Source: Paraburkholderia panacisoli (GTDB lineage: Bacteria > Pseudomonadota > Gammaproteobacteria > Burkholderiales > Burkholderiaceae). From it: a DNA stretch of 64,000 bases. A model generated the notes under the pieces. The model made no database searches and was not told the DNA's origin. It worked only from the letters and a program-made list of their open reading frames with translations. Numbering within the stretch: the stretch's first letter is position 1; every line of letters begins with the position of its first letter. This document shows, piece by piece, positions 25,839 to 35,224 of the stretch. The position numbers were made by a program, and so were the translations under genes. The DNA is taken from NCBI RefSeq assembly GCF_008369935.1, contig NZ_VTUZ01000008.1:186001-250000 (forward strand). The letters run 5' to 3'.

Positions 25839-27518
25839 ATGCGCAACAACCAGCCTGTCACTGGGCACGAGTACGAATTCCCGTCGTCCCACATGCTTGT
25901 TTCCGCGACCGATCTGACCGGCCGCATCCAATACTGCAATCCGGCCTTCATTGCCGTGTCCGGTTTTACGCGCGACGAGCTGATCGGCCAGCCGCACAAC
26001 CTGATCCGTCACCCGGACATGCCGCGCGAAGCGTTCGCCGACTTGTGGGCGACGATCCGCGCAGGCCGCCCGTGGACCGCCCTCGTCAAGAACCGCCGCA
26101 AGAACGGCGATCACTACTGGGTACGCGCGAACGTCACGCCGGTGGTCGAGAAAGGCGCGGTGGTGGGCTACCTCAGCGTGCGCGTGAAGCCGCAACGCGA
26201 TGCGGTGCGCGTCGCCGAATCGCTGTATGCGCGCATGCGCACGGGCGAGTCGCGCGGCCTGATGCTGCGCAACGGCGTGGTGGTGCGCACCGGCTTGCGC
26301 GGACGTCTGCAGGCGCTAATGCGTCTGCCGGTTGCGACGCGCGCAGCGGCCGGCTACGCGCTCACGCCGCTGGCGTTGCTGCTGACCGGTCTCGCCGCAT
26401 GGCAAGGCACTCCGCCCGCGCCGTTCTGGATTGCGTTCGGCGTCGCCGCGACGATCAGCGTCGTGTCGTGGCGAGTGCTGACGCGCCAGCTCGCCGCGCC
26501 GATCGACGACATGTCGGGCTTCGCGACCCGTCTCGCCGCTGGCGATCTGACCACCGATCTGGAGATCGCCCGTCACGACGACCTCGGCGACGTGCTGCAG
26601 GCGTTGAACCAGCTGAAGGCGAATCTCGCGGCCATCGTCTATGACGTGCGCACGCAGATCACCGGCATGCTCGACAACGCGCGCGAAATCTCCAGCGGCA
26701 ACGTGGATCTCGCGCGCCGCACCGAATTGCAGGCGGCGTCGCTCGAAGAGACCGCCGCCACCATGGACGAACTGACCACCACCGTTCAAGCCAACGCCGA
26801 TGCGAGCGTGCGCGCGCTCGACCTGGCGCGCGACGCCCAGGCGGCGGCGGCCGAAGGCGGCAAGATCGCGGGCCAGGTCGAGCAGACCATGGCCGGCATC
26901 ACGGCGGCGTCGCGGCGGATCGCGGACATCACCGGCGTGATCGACGGCATCGCCTTCCAGACCAACATCCTCGCGCTGAACGCCGCCGTCGAAGCGGCGC
27001 GCGCGGGCGAAGCGGGCCGCTCGTTCGCGGTCGTCGCGAGCGAGGTGCGGATGCTCGCGCAACGTTGCGCGGCGTCGTCGAAGGAAATCAAATCGGTGGT
27101 CGAGGCGAGCGCGAGCGAAGTCGCCGCGGGCACCGAGCTGGTCGCACGCACCACATCGCAGATGCGCGCGATCGACGAGGCGGTGGGCCGCGTATCGTCG
27201 ATCATCGTCGAAGTGGCGAACGCGAGCAGCGAACAGGCCGAGGGGATTCGCCAGGTCAATCAGGCGGTCTCGCATCTGGACGGCGCGACCCAGCAGAACG
27301 CCGCGCTCGTCGAGCAGGCGGCGGCCACCGCGCAACGTCTCGCGGAACAGGCCGACGTGCTTGATGCAGCGGTGCGTCTGTTCACGGTCGCCGAGGCCGC
27401 GTCCGCGCCGCGCGGTGCGAGCGGCGAGCAGCGCACGTCGGGTCCGACGCGGCGAACCGCGCGGCGCCCGCACTTCACGCCAGCACACCTGCCGCCGAGC
27501 AGGAAGAAGCCACATTGA
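25839..27518 (+). CDS. Aer-like PAS-containing chemoreceptor
   Basis: 559 residues from the ATG at 25839 (AAGGAAAG upstream). An N-terminal PAS domain ([53 protein letters not shown]) matches the FAD-binding PAS of Aer. A central hydrophobic hairpin of two membrane segments follows around residue 170-210, then HAMP. The signalling tip [21 protein letters not shown] and [15 protein letters not shown] is well conserved. It likely senses redox or energy state from inside the cell. The C-terminus has no CheR-docking pentapeptide. It is monocistronic, ending in a strong terminator. Confidence 0.93.
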   Translation: MRNNQPVTGHEYEFPSSHMLVSATDLTGRIQYCNPAFIAVSGFTRDELIGQPHNLIRHPDMPREAFADLWATIRAGRPWTALVKNRRKNGDHYWVRANVTPVVEKGAVVGYLSVRVKPQRDAVRVAESLYARMRTGESRGLMLRNGVVVRTGLRGRLQALMRLPVATRAAAGYALTPLALLLTGLAAWQGTPPAPFWIAFGVAATISVVSWRVLTRQLAAPIDDMSGFATRLAAGDLTTDLEIARHDDLGDVLQALNQLKANLAAIVYDVRTQITGMLDNAREISSGNVDLARRTELQAASLEETAATMDELTTTVQANADASVRALDLARDAQAAAAEGGKIAGQVEQTMAGITAASRRIADITGVIDGIAFQTNILALNAAVEAARAGEAGRSFAVVASEVRMLAQRCAASSKEIKSVVEASASEVAAGTELVARTTSQMRAIDEAVGRVSSIIVEVANASSEQAEGIRQVNQAVSHLDGATQQNAALVEQAAATAQRLAEQADVLDAAVRLFTVAEAASAPRGASGEQRTSGPTRRTARRPHFTPAHLPPSRKKPH

Positions 27519-27634
27519 TCTGATAGATCGGCATTACTCCCACCTCGACAGCCGACTATTGGCGCGTGAGGATGCAACCGTCAGCGCCCACCGGTTGGAT
27601 GGGCAGTTTGACCCGAGTAACAACGGCGTTTAGC

Positions 27635-27667
27635 AGCCCGTCCCTTTCCGGACGGGCTATTTTTTTG
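27635..27667 (+). terminator. Rho-independent terminator after the Aer-like gene
   Basis: AGCCCGTCC and GGACGGGCT form a 9-bp perfect stem with a 6-base loop, followed by a run of T. It is 117 bases after the receptor stop. Confidence 0.85.
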
Positions 27668-27754
27668 CCTGCATGGTTGTGCGTCCACGGATGATTGAAG
27701 CCGGGGCCTGTCGGGCTCGCGAGCCGAGTTTGCGTTGCGGCGGAATAACCCGGC

Positions 27755-27775
27755 AAAGGTGAGCCAATACGGGAG
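27755..27775 (-). repeat. Bipartite repeat copy C (degenerate centre)
   Basis: AAAGGTGAG-CCAATA-CGGGAG: both conserved halves of the family are exact at the standard 6-base spacing, but the centre differs. It lies in the non-coding gap before the DinB gene. Confidence 0.5.
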
Positions 27776-27862
27776 CCGTCGTCCACGCGGTTGCCGCGCG
27801 CCGCCAGCGCGCTCACACTTGAGGACTGCGCCCTATGCTGACTACAACGCCAGGAGGCCGAC

Positions 27863-28444
27863 GTGACCCCTTCCGACTCTCCGCGCGCCAACCCGCTTGC
27901 CGCGCACTTCGTCGCGATGGCGCGCAACAACGCGTGGTCGAATCTGCGCCTCTACCGGGCGTGCCTCACGTTGACCGACGACGCGTTCGCCGAGCGCCGG
28001 GTGAGCTTCTTCCCATCGCTGCAGCTCACTTTGAATCACATCCTGCTGGTGGACCGGTATTACTTCGACGCGCTGACCGGCGGCGGCGAGGGGCTCACCA
28101 TTTTTGACGACGAGTTGCCCTATTCGCGCGCAGCCGACTTGTGGGATGCACAAGCGCGGAGCGACCAGCGGCTCATCACCTTCTGCGAGTCGCTCGCCGA
28201 CGGCGATCTGCAACGCGACGTCCAGATCGACCGCGGCCCATTAGTCGGCATTCAGCATGAAGCCGTCGGCAGCGTACTGCCACATATGTTCGTCCATCAG
28301 ATTCATCATCGCGGCCAGGTCCACGCGATGCTGAGCGGCACCACGGCCGCCCCGCCACAGCTCGACGAGTTTTTTCTCGCCGCCGACGCGCCGCTGCGCA
28401 CCGCCGAACTACGCGAGCTGGAGCGCATGAGCGCGCCGCGCTAA
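27863..28444 (+). CDS. DinB-family metal-dependent protein
   Basis: 193 residues, four-helix DinB fold. Metal ligands appear as LTLNHILLVDRYY (first His) and HQIHHRGQVHAML (the second pair), the usual DinB H...HxxxH pattern. Family members include thiol-dependent S-transferases and damage-induced proteins; the exact role is unknown. The start is the GTG at 27863, preceded by a perfect AGGAGG five bases upstream. It is monocistronic. Confidence 0.85.
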   Translation: MTPSDSPRANPLAAHFVAMARNNAWSNLRLYRACLTLTDDAFAERRVSFFPSLQLTLNHILLVDRYYFDALTGGGEGLTIFDDELPYSRAADLWDAQARSDQRLITFCESLADGDLQRDVQIDRGPLVGIQHEAVGSVLPHMFVHQIHHRGQVHAMLSGTTAAPPQLDEFFLAADAPLRTAELRELERMSAPR

Positions 28445-28758
28445 GCCGCGCGCTCTTAACCGGAACGTGCGTCAGCAACATGACAGCCAGGGAGAAGAGC
28501 CGCGGTGCCACGGGGCACGAAAAATGCATCCGTCGTGGCGGGGAGTCGCGTTAAACTGGTTGCAACGCTTGGGATGTCACGGCACGCACTGCCCGGCGAA
28601 CCGCGCCGGGCGACGTTCGGGACAATATGCGGGCGGCGGCATCCTTGTCAGGCGGGCGGGCGCGCAGGCCACATGCAACGCGCGGCAATCGCGTGAAAGA
28701 CGGCGCGCCAGCCTGCCCGTACAATGGTTCGATCAACAACGGAACAAGGACAACTTCG
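28445..28758. other. Non-coding gap before the small unknown gene
   Basis: 314 bases between the DinB gene and the small gene at 28759. I see no repeat, hairpin or convincing promoter in it. Confidence 0.4.
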
Positions 28759-29010
28759 ATGCGCACTACCGGGTCCTCCGGGTCAATGGCCCTGCTCACC
28801 GAATACGACGAAGCAACGGCGCGCGAACTCCGCTCGCTGCGCCTCGAATCGACAGAAGACGGCAAAGGCATTCTTCTGATCGAGGTCGACGAGCGCAAAG
28901 CGGGCATACACCGCGAGGTGCGTTACGAAATCACGCCTGCCGAGCTGATTGCCGCGATTCGTGCGCATGGCGCTGAATTGCCGGGCGAACAGCACAATCA
29001 TCGTCAATGA
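28759..29010 (+). CDS. Small conserved protein, 83 residues, unknown function
   Basis: The ATG at 28759 follows AAGGA; readings from 28627 have no ribosome site. The sequence ALLTEYDEATARELRSLRLE, then GILLIEVDERKAGIHREVRYEITPAELIAAIRAHG, suggests a small alpha/beta fold with a C-terminal helix. There is no signal or membrane segment. I do not recognise the family. It stands alone before the DedA-rhodanese gene. Confidence 0.6.
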   Translation: MRTTGSSGSMALLTEYDEATARELRSLRLESTEDGKGILLIEVDERKAGIHREVRYEITPAELIAAIRAHGAELPGEQHNHRQ

Positions 29011-29261
29011 AATAACGCATGCGGTATTGCGCTCGCGCGCGAATGCCGCATGTTTTACCGGCTCTGACTGCTAAGAGTGGCGGGATACGGGCACGCGACG
29101 TTCGCAGCGCTCCAATGGGCATGGTTCGCGTGCTTGCATGCCGGGCGGGTTTCAATCTTTTTCTGTTTGTTTCACTTGCGACACTAATCCGCGCTTTGAA
29201 TCATTCAACGTGCCGCAATAGCGCTTTTACCGCCCGAATATCGGGCACCTTTTCAAGCCGT

Positions 29262-29289
29262 TTGCACGTCTTGAAAATGCGTCCATAAT
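29262..29289 (+). promoter_or_regulatory. Candidate sigma-70 promoter of the DedA-rhodanese gene
   Basis: TTGCAC and CATAAT are separated by 16 bases, predicting transcription from about 29296. Downstream, 29322-29342 forms a bulged GC-rich hairpin followed by TTTT just before the ATG, and no Shine-Dalgarno sequence is visible. The 29011-29261 part of this gap shows nothing else. Confidence 0.4.
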
Positions 29290-29352
29290 CCTTGCATTCT
29301 CCTTTGCTTTTGCTACCCGTGCCGCGCCCGAAAGGGCCGCGGTTTTAAGCCA

Positions 29353-30345
29353 ATGCTACATGATCTCGTCGAGCAATATGGGCCGGCGCTCGTCTTCGCC
29401 AACGTGCTGGCCGCCTCAATCGGGCTACCCGTGCCGGCGATGCCGTCGCTCGTGCTGTTCGGCGCGATGGCGGCAATGCATCCCGGCTCGGTCGGCACGC
29501 AATTGCTGCCGGTACTGATTCTGTCGATCTTCGCCACGCTGATCGGCGACAGTGCGTGGTATCTCGCCGGTCGCATGTACGGCGGCAACACGTTGAAGAC
29601 GATTTGCCGCCTGTCGCTCTCGCGTGACACCTGCGTGAAAAAGACCGAGCGCTTTTTCGGCCGTTGGGGCGTGCGCGTGCTGGCCGTGGCCAAGTTCGTG
29701 CCGGGCCTGTCGATCGTGTCGATTCCAATGGCCGGCGCCATGGGCACCCGCTACCGCACTTTTCTCACCTACGACAGCATCGGCGCCGCGTTGTGGTCCG
29801 GCACGGGCTTGATTATCGGGGCCTTGTTCGCGCGGCAGATCGACATGCTGTTCGCGATTGCCGGGCGACTCGGCCGCACTGCCGCGCTCGTGGCGGTCGC
29901 GCTACTGCTGTTGTACGCGGGGTATCGGTGGTTCCGGCGCCGTCAGTTGATTTCGAAGCTCGCGTCCGCGCGCATCGAAGTGGAGGAACTCGCGAAGCTG
30001 TTCGCGGCGGGCAAATCGCCGGTGCTGTTCGACATCCGGTCGCAGGAGAAGCGCAAGCTCGATCCGTACGTGATTCCGGGCTCGCAATTCGCCGATGAGC
30101 GGCAACTCGACGAAATCGTCGCAACCTATCCGCACGATCAGAAACTGGTGATCTACTGTTCCTGCCCGAATGAAATTTCCGCGGCATGGATGGCCAAGCA
30201 ACTGAACGAGGCCGGCTTCTCCGACGTGCTGCCGCTGCGCGGCGGCATGGAAGCCTGGCGTGACAAGGGCAAGCCAGTCGAAGCGCTGGCCCACATGCCG
30301 CCGCCGGAAGTCGCGGTCGACGACATCGCGCCGAAGGCCGTATAG
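29353..30345 (+). CDS. DedA-family membrane protein fused to rhodanese domain
   Basis: 330 residues. Residues 1-200 are a DedA/VTT-type membrane domain: ASIGLPVPAMPSLVLFGAMAA, GDSAWYLAGRMYG and RWGVRVLAVAKFVPGLSIVSIPMAG (the conserved FxPG re-entrant motif, here FVPG). After a basic linker, residues about 215-310 are a rhodanese domain with active-site IYCSCPNEIS, the nucleophile Cys being in CSCP. DedA proteins act in envelope lipid homeostasis; the rhodanese presumably faces the cytosol. Upstream hairpin and weak ribosome site are odd. Confidence 0.85.
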   Translation: MLHDLVEQYGPALVFANVLAASIGLPVPAMPSLVLFGAMAAMHPGSVGTQLLPVLILSIFATLIGDSAWYLAGRMYGGNTLKTICRLSLSRDTCVKKTERFFGRWGVRVLAVAKFVPGLSIVSIPMAGAMGTRYRTFLTYDSIGAALWSGTGLIIGALFARQIDMLFAIAGRLGRTAALVAVALLLLYAGYRWFRRRQLISKLASARIEVEELAKLFAAGKSPVLFDIRSQEKRKLDPYVIPGSQFADERQLDEIVATYPHDQKLVIYCSCPNEISAAWMAKQLNEAGFSDVLPLRGGMEAWRDKGKPVEALAHMPPPEVAVDDIAPKAV

Positions 30346-30435
30346 CGCGGCAGCGCATCTGCATCAGTGCGCCTCGTGCGCCGCGCCGCTTCGCCTCCCG
30401 TTCAATCCATCAATGAACACCGAAGGAGCGGTTCA

Positions 30436-32163
30436 ATGCTTTCGACTCAGGAAGTTTCGACTCAGGAAGTTGAAGGACAGCAGACAGTTGTCGCCGACGC
30501 GCCGTTTTCGTCTCTCTCGACGCGCATGCATCAGATGTTCCCCGCGCTCACCAGCGCGGAAATCGCCCGCCTGCGCCGGTTCGGCGAGATCGGCCACTGG
30601 AAGGCCGGCGAATTGCTGTTCGAGACGGGTCATACCGGGCCCGGCATGTTCGTACTGCTTGAAGGACGCGTGAAGATCTATCAGCGCGACGGCATTGGAC
30701 GCGAAGTCCTGATCAACGAACACGGCGCGGGGCATTTTCTTGCCGAGGTCGGTCAGTTGTCGGGACGGCCCGCACTGGTGAACGGCATGGCGCTCAGTGC
30801 GGTGGAAGCGCTGCTGATTCCGCCCACCGGGCTGCGTGCGCTGATCGTCGCCGAAGCCGAACTCGGCGAGCGCATCATGCGCGCGCTGATCCTGCGGCGC
30901 GTGTCGCTGATCGAAAAGGGCGCGGGCGGGCCGATCCTGATTGGCAACAGCAGCGACGCGCAGCTCGTGATGCTGCAAGGCTTTCTGTCGCGCAACGGCC
31001 ATCCTCATTCCGTGATCGACGAGCGCGACGAAGACGCGCTGCGTCTGATCGAGCAGTTCGCCGCACAGCAGGAAGACATGCCGCTCGTGATCTGCCCGGA
31101 CGGCTCGGTGCTGCGTCATCCGAGCACGCCGGAACTCGCCACCTGCCTCGGCCTGCTGCCCGATCTCGACGATTCGCATGTCTACGACGTCGCGATCGTC
31201 GGCGCCGGACCCGCGGGACTCGCGACCGCGGTGTACGCGGCGTCGGAAGGACTGTCGGTCATCGTGCTCGACAGCCGCGCGCCGGGCGGCCAGGCGGGCG
31301 CCAGTTCGCGGATCGAAAACTACCTCGGCTTCCCGACCGGCATCTCCGGCCAGGCGCTGGCGGGCCGCGCGTTCGTGCAGGCGCAGAAGTTCGGCGCGCA
31401 CGTCGCGATTCCGGTTCACGTGACGGCGCTGAAGTGCGCGGAGTCGCCGTATCGGCTGGAACTCAAGTGCGGCGGGCAGATCACTTCCCGCACCATCGTG
31501 ATCGCGAGCGGCGCGGTCTACCGGCGGCCCGCGCTCGAAGGCCTCGACCGCTTCGACGGACGCGGCGTCTACTACTGGGCGTCGCCAGTCGAAGCCAAGC
31601 TGTGCAAGCGTCAGGAAGTCGTGCTGGTGGGCGGTGGCAATTCGGCCGGCCAGGCGATCGTCTATCTGGCCTCGCACGCGGCCAAGGTTCATGTGCTGAT
31701 CCGCCGGAGCGGCTTTGAGGCCACCATGTCGCGTTATCTGATCGACCGTATCCGCTCGCTGCCGAATGTGTTCGTGCATCCGAATTCGGAGGTCGGCCGG
31801 CTCGAAGCCGACGAGAGCGGGCTCGCATCGGTCGGCCTGAAAAAACCTTTGCCCGATGGCGTCGATCATTTCGACACGCGGCATCTGTTCCTCTTCACCG
31901 GCGCGGACCCGAACACCGACTGGCTGCGCACCTGCGGCGTGCAACTCGACGCCAAGGGCTTCGTGTTGACCGGCACCGGCGCGGACGGCGTGGCCGCCTG
32001 CGATCTCGCGACGACGGTCGAAGGCGTGTACGCGATAGGCGACGCGCGCGCCGGCTCGACGAAACGGGTGGCGGCGGCGGTCGGCGAAGGCGCGGCGGTG
32101 GTCGCGCAGATCCATCAACTGCTCGCGGCTTCCGCTGGGGAAGCGGTCGCGCTGGGCGCCTAA
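30436..32163 (+). CDS. cNMP-binding domain fused to thioredoxin reductase-like flavoprotein
   Basis: 575 residues. A cyclic-nucleotide-binding domain (about 30-140, FETGHTGPGMFVLLEGRVKI, GHFLAEVGQLSGRPAL) is followed by a degenerate linker domain and a TrxR-type flavoprotein: FAD motif VAIVGAGPAGLATAVYAASEG at about 250, APGGQAGASSRIENYLGFP, NAD(P)H motif VVLVGGGNSAGQAIVYLASH at about 395 and YAIGDARAGSTKRVAAAVGEG. The CxxC redox pair of true TrxR is missing: the position reads YYWASPVEAKLC. It probably reduces another acceptor under nucleotide control. The start follows GAAGGAG. Confidence 0.85.
   Translation: MLSTQEVSTQEVEGQQTVVADAPFSSLSTRMHQMFPALTSAEIARLRRFGEIGHWKAGELLFETGHTGPGMFVLLEGRVKIYQRDGIGREVLINEHGAGHFLAEVGQLSGRPALVNGMALSAVEALLIPPTGLRALIVAEAELGERIMRALILRRVSLIEKGAGGPILIGNSSDAQLVMLQGFLSRNGHPHSVIDERDEDALRLIEQFAAQQEDMPLVICPDGSVLRHPSTPELATCLGLLPDLDDSHVYDVAIVGAGPAGLATAVYAASEGLSVIVLDSRAPGGQAGASSRIENYLGFPTGISGQALAGRAFVQAQKFGAHVAIPVHVTALKCAESPYRLELKCGGQITSRTIVIASGAVYRRPALEGLDRFDGRGVYYWASPVEAKLCKRQEVVLVGGGNSAGQAIVYLASHAAKVHVLIRRSGFEATMSRYLIDRIRSLPNVFVHPNSEVGRLEADESGLASVGLKKPLPDGVDHFDTRHLFLFTGADPNTDWLRTCGVQLDAKGFVLTGTGADGVAACDLATTVEGVYAIGDARAGSTKRVAAAVGEGAAVVAQIHQLLAASAGEAVALGA
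30441..30470. repeat. 15-base perfect tandem duplication in coding sequence
   Basis: TTCGACTCAGGAAGT occurs twice head-to-tail at the 5' end of the flavoprotein gene, duplicating STQEV in frame. It looks like a recent slippage event. Confidence 0.85.
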
Positions 32164-32367
32164 AGCCATCATCAAGCAACTCGCCGGGCCTTCGGATCGC
32201 CAGCGCCCCACGCTCGGAGCCCTAGGCCCCGGGGAGTAGGCCCCATGACCCGGCGGGTAACCACCTGTTACACACCCCTTCAACTCGTTGCACCTGCGTT
32301 CCTTTCTGTCTCGTAAGATTATCGTCAGCCGTTCGACAGCGAACGGCCAGCCCTTTTGCACGGGACC

Positions 32368-32393
32368 GGAGTAAGCGCTAACACGCCAACTCC
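32368..32393. repeat. 26-base palindromic dispersed repeat, copy 2
   Basis: Inverted relative to 6471-6496 with 24 of 26 identities. It lies upstream of the PXPV gene, ending 22 bases before its ATG. Confidence 0.75.
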
Positions 32394-32414
32394 GGATCGA
32401 CACTGGAGACACGC

Positions 32415-32690
32415 ATGATCAAACGCGCCATCGTATTCGCCGCCTTCGGCCTTGCCGCCGCCTGCGCATCGACTGTCGCCCTCGCGCGGGTGGACGTCGG
32501 CGTGTTCGTCAATACGCCCGGCCCGGTGTACGCCGCACCACCCGTGGTGTACGCGCCGCCGCCGGTCGTCTACGCGCCGCAGCCCGTCTATGGTTACGGA
32601 TACCGCGACGATTACTATCGCGGCCGCGGCTGGCATCACGACCATGGCCGCCATCGCGGTTGGGAACGGCATCATGGGCGCGGCTGGTAA
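32415..32690 (+). CDS. Small secreted PXPV-repeat protein
   Basis: 91 residues. The Sec signal peptide MIKRAIVFAAFGLAAACAST...ALA is followed by repeats PVYAAPPVVYAPPPVVYAP and a His/Arg/Tyr-rich tail ending GWERHHGRGW. This is the PXPV repeat family, frequent in Burkholderiales, of unknown envelope function. The His-rich tail could bind metal (inference). GGAGA lies just upstream of the ATG. Confidence 0.85.
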   Translation: MIKRAIVFAAFGLAAACASTVALARVDVGVFVNTPGPVYAAPPVVYAPPPVVYAPQPVYGYGYRDDYYRGRGWHHDHGRHRGWERHHGRGW

Positions 32691-32813
32691 GCACGTCTCG
32701 CGCTGCGCGCCGCGTCCGGTCCATCTTCTCCATTCACGCTACAGTAGCGGCTGCTAATCGAGGTCGGGCCTCGTGCCCGTCCCACTCGCCGTCACCCACT
32801 GACCGACGCTCGC

Positions 32814-34037
32814 GTGAAGACTCTGCCGCTATCCGCAGCCCGCACCCTGCATCTGGCCGCGCAAGGCCTGTTGACGCCGCCGCGCCGCAAGGCCGTGAAG
32901 GCCGACGTGCTCGACACGATCCGCCGCATGACGCAGTTGCAGATCGACACGATCCACGTCGTCGCGCGCAGCCCTTATCTCGTGCTGTTCAGCCGGCTCG
33001 GCGCGTATCCGCAGCAGTGGCTCGACGAACATCTCGCCGAAGGCAAACTGTTCGAGTACTGGGCACATGAAGCCTGCTTCCTGCCGATCGAGGACTACGG
33101 CCTGCTGCGTCATCGGATGCTCGACCCGAGCGGGATGGGCTGGAAATACGCGACCGAGTGGCACGCCAGGCATCGCGAGGACATCGACACGTTGCTCGCG
33201 CATATCCGTGCGGCGGGTCCGGTGCGCTCGGCGGATTTCGTCCGTGAGACGGGCGCGAGCAACGGCTGGTGGGACTGGAAGCCGGAGAAACGTCACCTTG
33301 AAGTGCTGTTCGCGATCGGGCAACTGATGGTGGCGGAGCGCCGCAATTTCCACCGCGTCTACGATCTGACCGAGCGCGTGTTGCCTGGTTGGGACGACGC
33401 GCGCGATTTGCCGCCGGCCCACATGGTCACGACCGAAGTGCTGCGCCGCACCTGCCGCGCGCTCGGCGCCGCGCGCGCCGATTGGGTCGCGGATTACTAC
33501 CGGCTGCCACGCCGCCCCTACCGCGACGAACTGCATGCGCTCGCCGATGCGGGCGAGCTGATTCCGGTGCAAGTGGAAGGCTGGAAGCAGGACACGTTCG
33601 TCCATCGAGACTTCGTGCCGATGCTCGACGACGCCGCGAGCGGCAAGCTCGCGTCGACCGTCACGACGGTGCTGTCGCCATTCGATCCGGTGGTGTGGGA
33701 CCGCAAGCGCGCCGCCGCGCTGTTCGACTTCGACTATGCAATCGAATGCTATACGCCCGCGGCCAAACGCAAATATGGCTACTTCGTGTTGCCGCTGCTG
33801 AGCCGGGGCAAGCTGGTTGGCCGCGTGGATGCGAAAGCGCATCGGGCCCAGCGCGTGTTCGAGCTGAAGTCGCTACACATCGAGCCGGGCGTGCGTCTGA
33901 GCGCTCGCCTCGCCGGCGATCTGCGCCGCGCATTGCAACGTTGCGCGGACTGGCACGGCACTCCGCAACTGGCGATCACATCGGCGCCGCCCGCTTGGCT
34001 CGAAGCGCTAAGCGCCGACAACAACGTAGAAGCGTAA
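32814..34037 (+). CDS. YcaQ/AlkX-like winged-helix DNA glycosylase family protein
   Basis: 407 residues starting at a GTG. The N-terminal winged-helix region has LQIDTIHVVARSPYLVLFSRLG with the family's QxD motif, whose residues in E. coli YcaQ are needed for glycosylase activity on crosslinked or alkylated DNA. FEYWAHEACFLPIEDY and LSPFDPVVWDRKRAAALFDFDY are further family signatures. The protein probably excises bulky alkyl lesions. It stands alone, convergent with the LysE gene 21 bases away. Confidence 0.87.
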   Translation: MKTLPLSAARTLHLAAQGLLTPPRRKAVKADVLDTIRRMTQLQIDTIHVVARSPYLVLFSRLGAYPQQWLDEHLAEGKLFEYWAHEACFLPIEDYGLLRHRMLDPSGMGWKYATEWHARHREDIDTLLAHIRAAGPVRSADFVRETGASNGWWDWKPEKRHLEVLFAIGQLMVAERRNFHRVYDLTERVLPGWDDARDLPPAHMVTTEVLRRTCRALGAARADWVADYYRLPRRPYRDELHALADAGELIPVQVEGWKQDTFVHRDFVPMLDDAASGKLASTVTTVLSPFDPVVWDRKRAAALFDFDYAIECYTPAAKRKYGYFVLPLLSRGKLVGRVDAKAHRAQRVFELKSLHIEPGVRLSARLAGDLRRALQRCADWHGTPQLAITSAPPAWLEALSADNNVEA

Positions 34038-34058
34038 CGACACGACGCAAACGCGCGC

Positions 34059-34655
34059 TCAATGCAACGCCGCCCACGCAAGCGACAGCGAAAACACGCC
34101 CAACACAATCGACGCCCCGCGCTGCATTTTCACCGGATCGAGCCACAGCTTGCCGCTGCCGAGCGCCGCCCCGAACGCGATCCACGCGAGCGCGATCGGC
34201 ACGGCCAGGCACGCGAACACCAGCATCGTGAACACATAAGCCGGCATCTGCGTGAAGGCGACGGCCGGAAAGATCGTGCCCGCGAACAGCAGCCCTTTCG
34301 GATTGAGCAGCGTCGCCACGAACAGCGTGCGCATGCCGCCCGTGCGCTTTGTGGAATCGGGCAACGCGACCGCCGCACGCCACATATCGACGGCCAGAAA
34401 GGCGATGTAAAGACCGGCCGCGACGCGCAGCAGCGACGGCAACCACGGCAGCGCATGCGCCGCCTGCGCGAGAAAGCGTCCCCATACGGAAATCGACACT
34501 AGATAGCCCGCCAGTTCGGCGACGATCAGCGGCGACGAGCGCCGCACGCCATGACGCAAACCGGCCGCCGCCAGCAGCGTGTTGGTGGGTCCCGGCGTAA
34601 TCAGCACGACGACGATGCCGACAGCCAGCAACGCGATTGCAGTCGCAGAGAGCAT
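34059..34655 (-). CDS. LysE-family translocator
   Basis: 198 residues with five to six membrane segments. VLITPGPTNTLLAAAGLRHG is the conserved N-terminal LysE/RhtB motif (PGP), and LLNPKGLLFAGTIFP the central NPK motif. The family exports amino acids such as lysine or homoserine lactone, or small amines. The substrate cannot be told. Its ATG is at 34655, and the gene is monocistronic. Confidence 0.88.
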   Translation of the reverse strand: MLSATAIALLAVGIVVVLITPGPTNTLLAAAGLRHGVRRSSPLIVAELAGYLVSISVWGRFLAQAAHALPWLPSLLRVAAGLYIAFLAVDMWRAAVALPDSTKRTGGMRTLFVATLLNPKGLLFAGTIFPAVAFTQMPAYVFTMLVFACLAVPIALAWIAFGAALGSGKLWLDPVKMQRGASIVLGVFSLSLAWAALH

Positions 34656-34860
34656 AGAAATGGCGCAATGTTGGACACAGTGCGCCTTTTATCACAGATA
34701 GGGGAATCGCCGTCACGCGGCGGCGAGTGAATTGACGGCTGATGCGCGGATGTATCGCAAGCGCCGCTTGCAACGGCTACGCGCGCTCCACATCGGCACG
34801 CATGCCGACACTGATGCCGATGCAAACCGCGCCGCCCACACTCGGCGACGCGCGCTTGCT

Positions 34861-35118
34861 TCAGCGATCCAGCTTAGCGCGCAATTCGCGTGCGGCTTCG
34901 AGCAGCCCGTCGTAGCCCGAACGCGCGTGCTCCGGCAGATCGGGATCGCCCACTAACGCGCCGAGCGTTTCGATCAGGCTGTACAGAATGCCCTTTGCTG
35001 CGCCCGATGCAATGCTGCCGGACGATACCTGCTGATCCACGTGACTGAGCGCTGCGTCGAGGTTTTCCAGATCGGGCCGGTCGCCCGTGGGCGGCTTTGG
35101 CGAAACGTCTTGCGTCAT
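34861..35118 (-). CDS. Small protein, 85 residues, unknown function
   Basis: Read from the ATG at 35118 (MTQDVSPKPP), with GGAG about 12 bases upstream; a 100-residue form from 35163 is possible. The sequence is acidic then helical: LENLDAALSHVDQQVSSGSIASGAAKGILYSLIETLG and DLPEHARSGYDGLLEAARELR. There is no signal or membrane segment. I do not recognise the family. Confidence 0.55.
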   Translation of the reverse strand: MTQDVSPKPPTGDRPDLENLDAALSHVDQQVSSGSIASGAAKGILYSLIETLGALVGDPDLPEHARSGYDGLLEAARELRAKLDR

Positions 35119-35224
35119 GATCGAACATCGCTCCGGTTGATGCAACGTGAACAAGCCTTTCACGTTTGTTATATACCGATCGTGCGCCGCCGTCTATTCG
35201 TGATCGACGCGCACGCGGCGCACA

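Noticed and set aside
30433..32412. 659-residue minus-strand frame opposite the flavoprotein
   Set aside because: Shadow of a well-supported plus-strand gene; composition is His/Arg-rich as in other antisense frames of GC-rich DNA.
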